From contig JAQPZY010001346.1 in assembly GCA_029931535.1 (NCBI GenBank), positions 868,001-932,000 of the forward strand: DNA of 64,000 nt, given 5' to 3'. The stretch comes from Margaritifera margaritifera (lineage: Eukaryota; Mollusca; Bivalvia; Unionida; Margaritiferidae). The notes under the pieces were generated by a model. It did no database searches. It saw only the letters and a program-made list of their open reading frames with translations, and was not told the origin of the DNA. This document shows, piece after piece, positions 54,107 through 57,100 of the stretch. Numbering within the stretch: the stretch's first letter is position 1; each line of letters begins with the position of its first letter. A program made the position numbers and the translations under genes.

Positions 54107-57100
54107 GAAGACTCATGTATATAAAAATATTTATATATTATAAACACAATGTTTGTATCCACTAGCAACTTCAATGAGATTCAATGATAAATGAATAAAT
54201 GAAGGTAAATGCAATAATAACTATGCCAAATAATTATATGATTCCCATGAACTGAATTTATAGGATATTAAAAGTTAAAAGTTCTACATGTTCAAGAGTT
54301 CTTACATTGACTGGTTTAATAAAAGGGCACTCATCAATGATACTGTTTAAGTGCTGCAAAGGCCACTGTCCAACTGTTAATGAACACCAGTAGATATTGT
54401 AGTGACAACAAGAGATTATACATATCAATCATTTTATTTTCTCGTCAATAAAGGTAACAATTGAAGAGCTGATAAAAAAATTAGAGTAGGTTCCCAGTAA
54501 ACAAAACAATTACCATTTCAAAACAAGATTATCAAAGGCCTTTCTGCACAATTATAAATGGTGATTATTTCTTTTATTTCTTAATCTACTGATTCATTAT
54601 TTAATGTCTCAGTTAAAAACTTACCTAAATTTAACAAATATTTATGATCTGCATATGAGACTATATAAAAAACAAACACTTAGCAAACAATACATTGGTC
54701 ATTTGACATATCTAAGTAATACAGCTGTATTTTTGCGAAGCCATTTTAAATGTTAACTTCTCTTCATGACTTTATCGGTGATTCTTCTACTTCTTAATCT
54801 AATGTCTCAAGAGTCAATGCCTCAATTAAAAACTTACCCAAAGTTAATCACCATTTACAATGTATACTTGACAAACAATACATTGGTCATTGGATATATA
54901 TAAATCTTACATCGGTATGTTTTCAAAGCCATCTGAAATGTGAACTTCTGCTCTTGATTCAATTACAAGACATCAAAATATAAGGTTGAAAAAAATACAA
55001 GATACAAACACAACAAAACAATACCTTAACTGTATGATTTTCATCTCTTATTCTTTTCCTTTACAATTTTTTCAATATTTTTTTTCGTTTTTGCAATTGT
55101 AAATCTTTGCAGAAGAATGTTTTTGTGGAAAAATGTAAAGGATTTGACAAAAAAAAGTTCTATGCATGAAAAAATATGATACATTTAATTAATTAGGATT
55201 TTCATAGCTAGATGGTATATGAAAATGTACAAGAATAATGGTAAGTTCTATGAAAACTGTTTACATATAAATTCACATGTATGCAATAAGATTTTAAAGA
55301 AGACATGCTCATATACATGTACATTATTCATGAGAACTCTTGAAACAGTCTGCAACAGACGGGAAAATGTTTACTGAAAAATGTGTAAAAATGTGAGTGC
55401 AAAAATGAACAGTAATTTGAATGGTAGCAGACACACACGCACACAAAATACAATCTAATTGTTACCAATGGAAATGAATAAGGTGTGCAAGTTAGTTTTT
55501 TTCAAACTAAGTAAATGTATGTCAGGTGTTGATATGATTTGACTGGAGATCTTGAAATCTAGATAGCGAGACATCATTGACATTTTTGCTTTGAAATGAC
55601 AAAATTATGACTAAAAACTTTAGTTAAACTGATTCAAAGATTTATTTTGTGGCCTTTACCTTTGAATTGAGGGATTTTAGTAGGTTTGAAGCCTAGCAAC
55701 TGTTGCCAATTTGTGTGCAGTCTGGGTACTTTCTGAAGGAAGTATGGTTTCTCTCTAACATTAGGACCTACCTCTTATGAAGTGAAATGGTAAATTAAAA
55801 TGCAGAAGTTGGATAAACTGTTTCTTTCCACTAGCAAGTTCATTCATGCATATTTATAAACTTTAATACCCAGCAATATCTCTATTTCTCTTGCTGACAT
55901 CAACACCTGCATGAAAGCACACAAACATAAAGAAATGCATGCACACCAATTCTAATACATATTTCTGATAAAGCTTGCTATAGGCCCAATGAATTTGCAA
56001 GGGCCTAAATGAATGTGCCTGCATGATTTGTCATTTCACCATGACTGATATTATTTATTCCTCTTTGAAAATCCTTTAATTACATTAATTTAATTTTGTT
56101 ATGTTTTTTAAAGGAACTGTCTCCAATCCTTATCAACACAAATATCAGCCTGGCAAGCAAGGATTTTAGCAGGAAATATATTGCTATGTACATAATGAAG
56201 TTAAAAAAATGGTATCATTTGTTCTCCAAAAAGTTTTACCCATGATGCTTTACACATGTCTGATAAGGTCCATTCATGTCCATAGGTGAAATGGAGTCAG
56301 AGATACAAAATGTGCGATTAAAAAGGGATTCCTCTTAACACATTGATGGATACAGATTTATTTCTAACTACTAGGACATATTGTATTCTAAGTGTTAAAT
56401 GGGATGATTAAGTACAATTGGCTATATGCCCCTGCCATTTCCAACTTACCTAAGTTTTCTTTGACAAGCTCCCAAACCTCTGCATATTCATCTAATAATC
56501 TCTTAAGTTCATCTGAAAACAAAACATATAATTAAACAAAAATGCTAAACTATTTGTGAACAAAACTAACCCTTCAGACTTTAATAAAGCAACTCAAGTT
56601 TTGTAAATACATACACAATGCAAAAACAAGGGACTGATGCTCTACTGGCCAAAAAGAATTTCCAGGAATCCATGCTGCATCCATCTGAAGAGTATTCAAA
56701 CCATCTCTGATATTCTCAAGAAACTCCAACATACCAAATTTTTATAAAAAAAATTTTTTCCTATATGTCTGAGTCAGCATGTTCACAAGATACCTAAGTG
56801 CAGTACAAAATTCTGTATCATGGCCAAAGACCTTGAACCTGATATCAAGAATGGATAAATAATGAACTTGTCTCAGACATTGTCAAGATATAAGCCAATG
56901 TTAAGTTTGGTTAAATCTATAATAATGTTATAATAAAGTTATTGACCTGGCATCTTTCAAAGTATCCTTCATATTTTCATAAACTGGATTTGATACAAAT
57001 CCATACATACTTGTTTGTGTTATGATGCTCACAAGCCAGCACTGCACCCCCCCTCCACTGAGTCAAGACCTCTCCCCCCTCAACTGAGTCAAGACCTCTG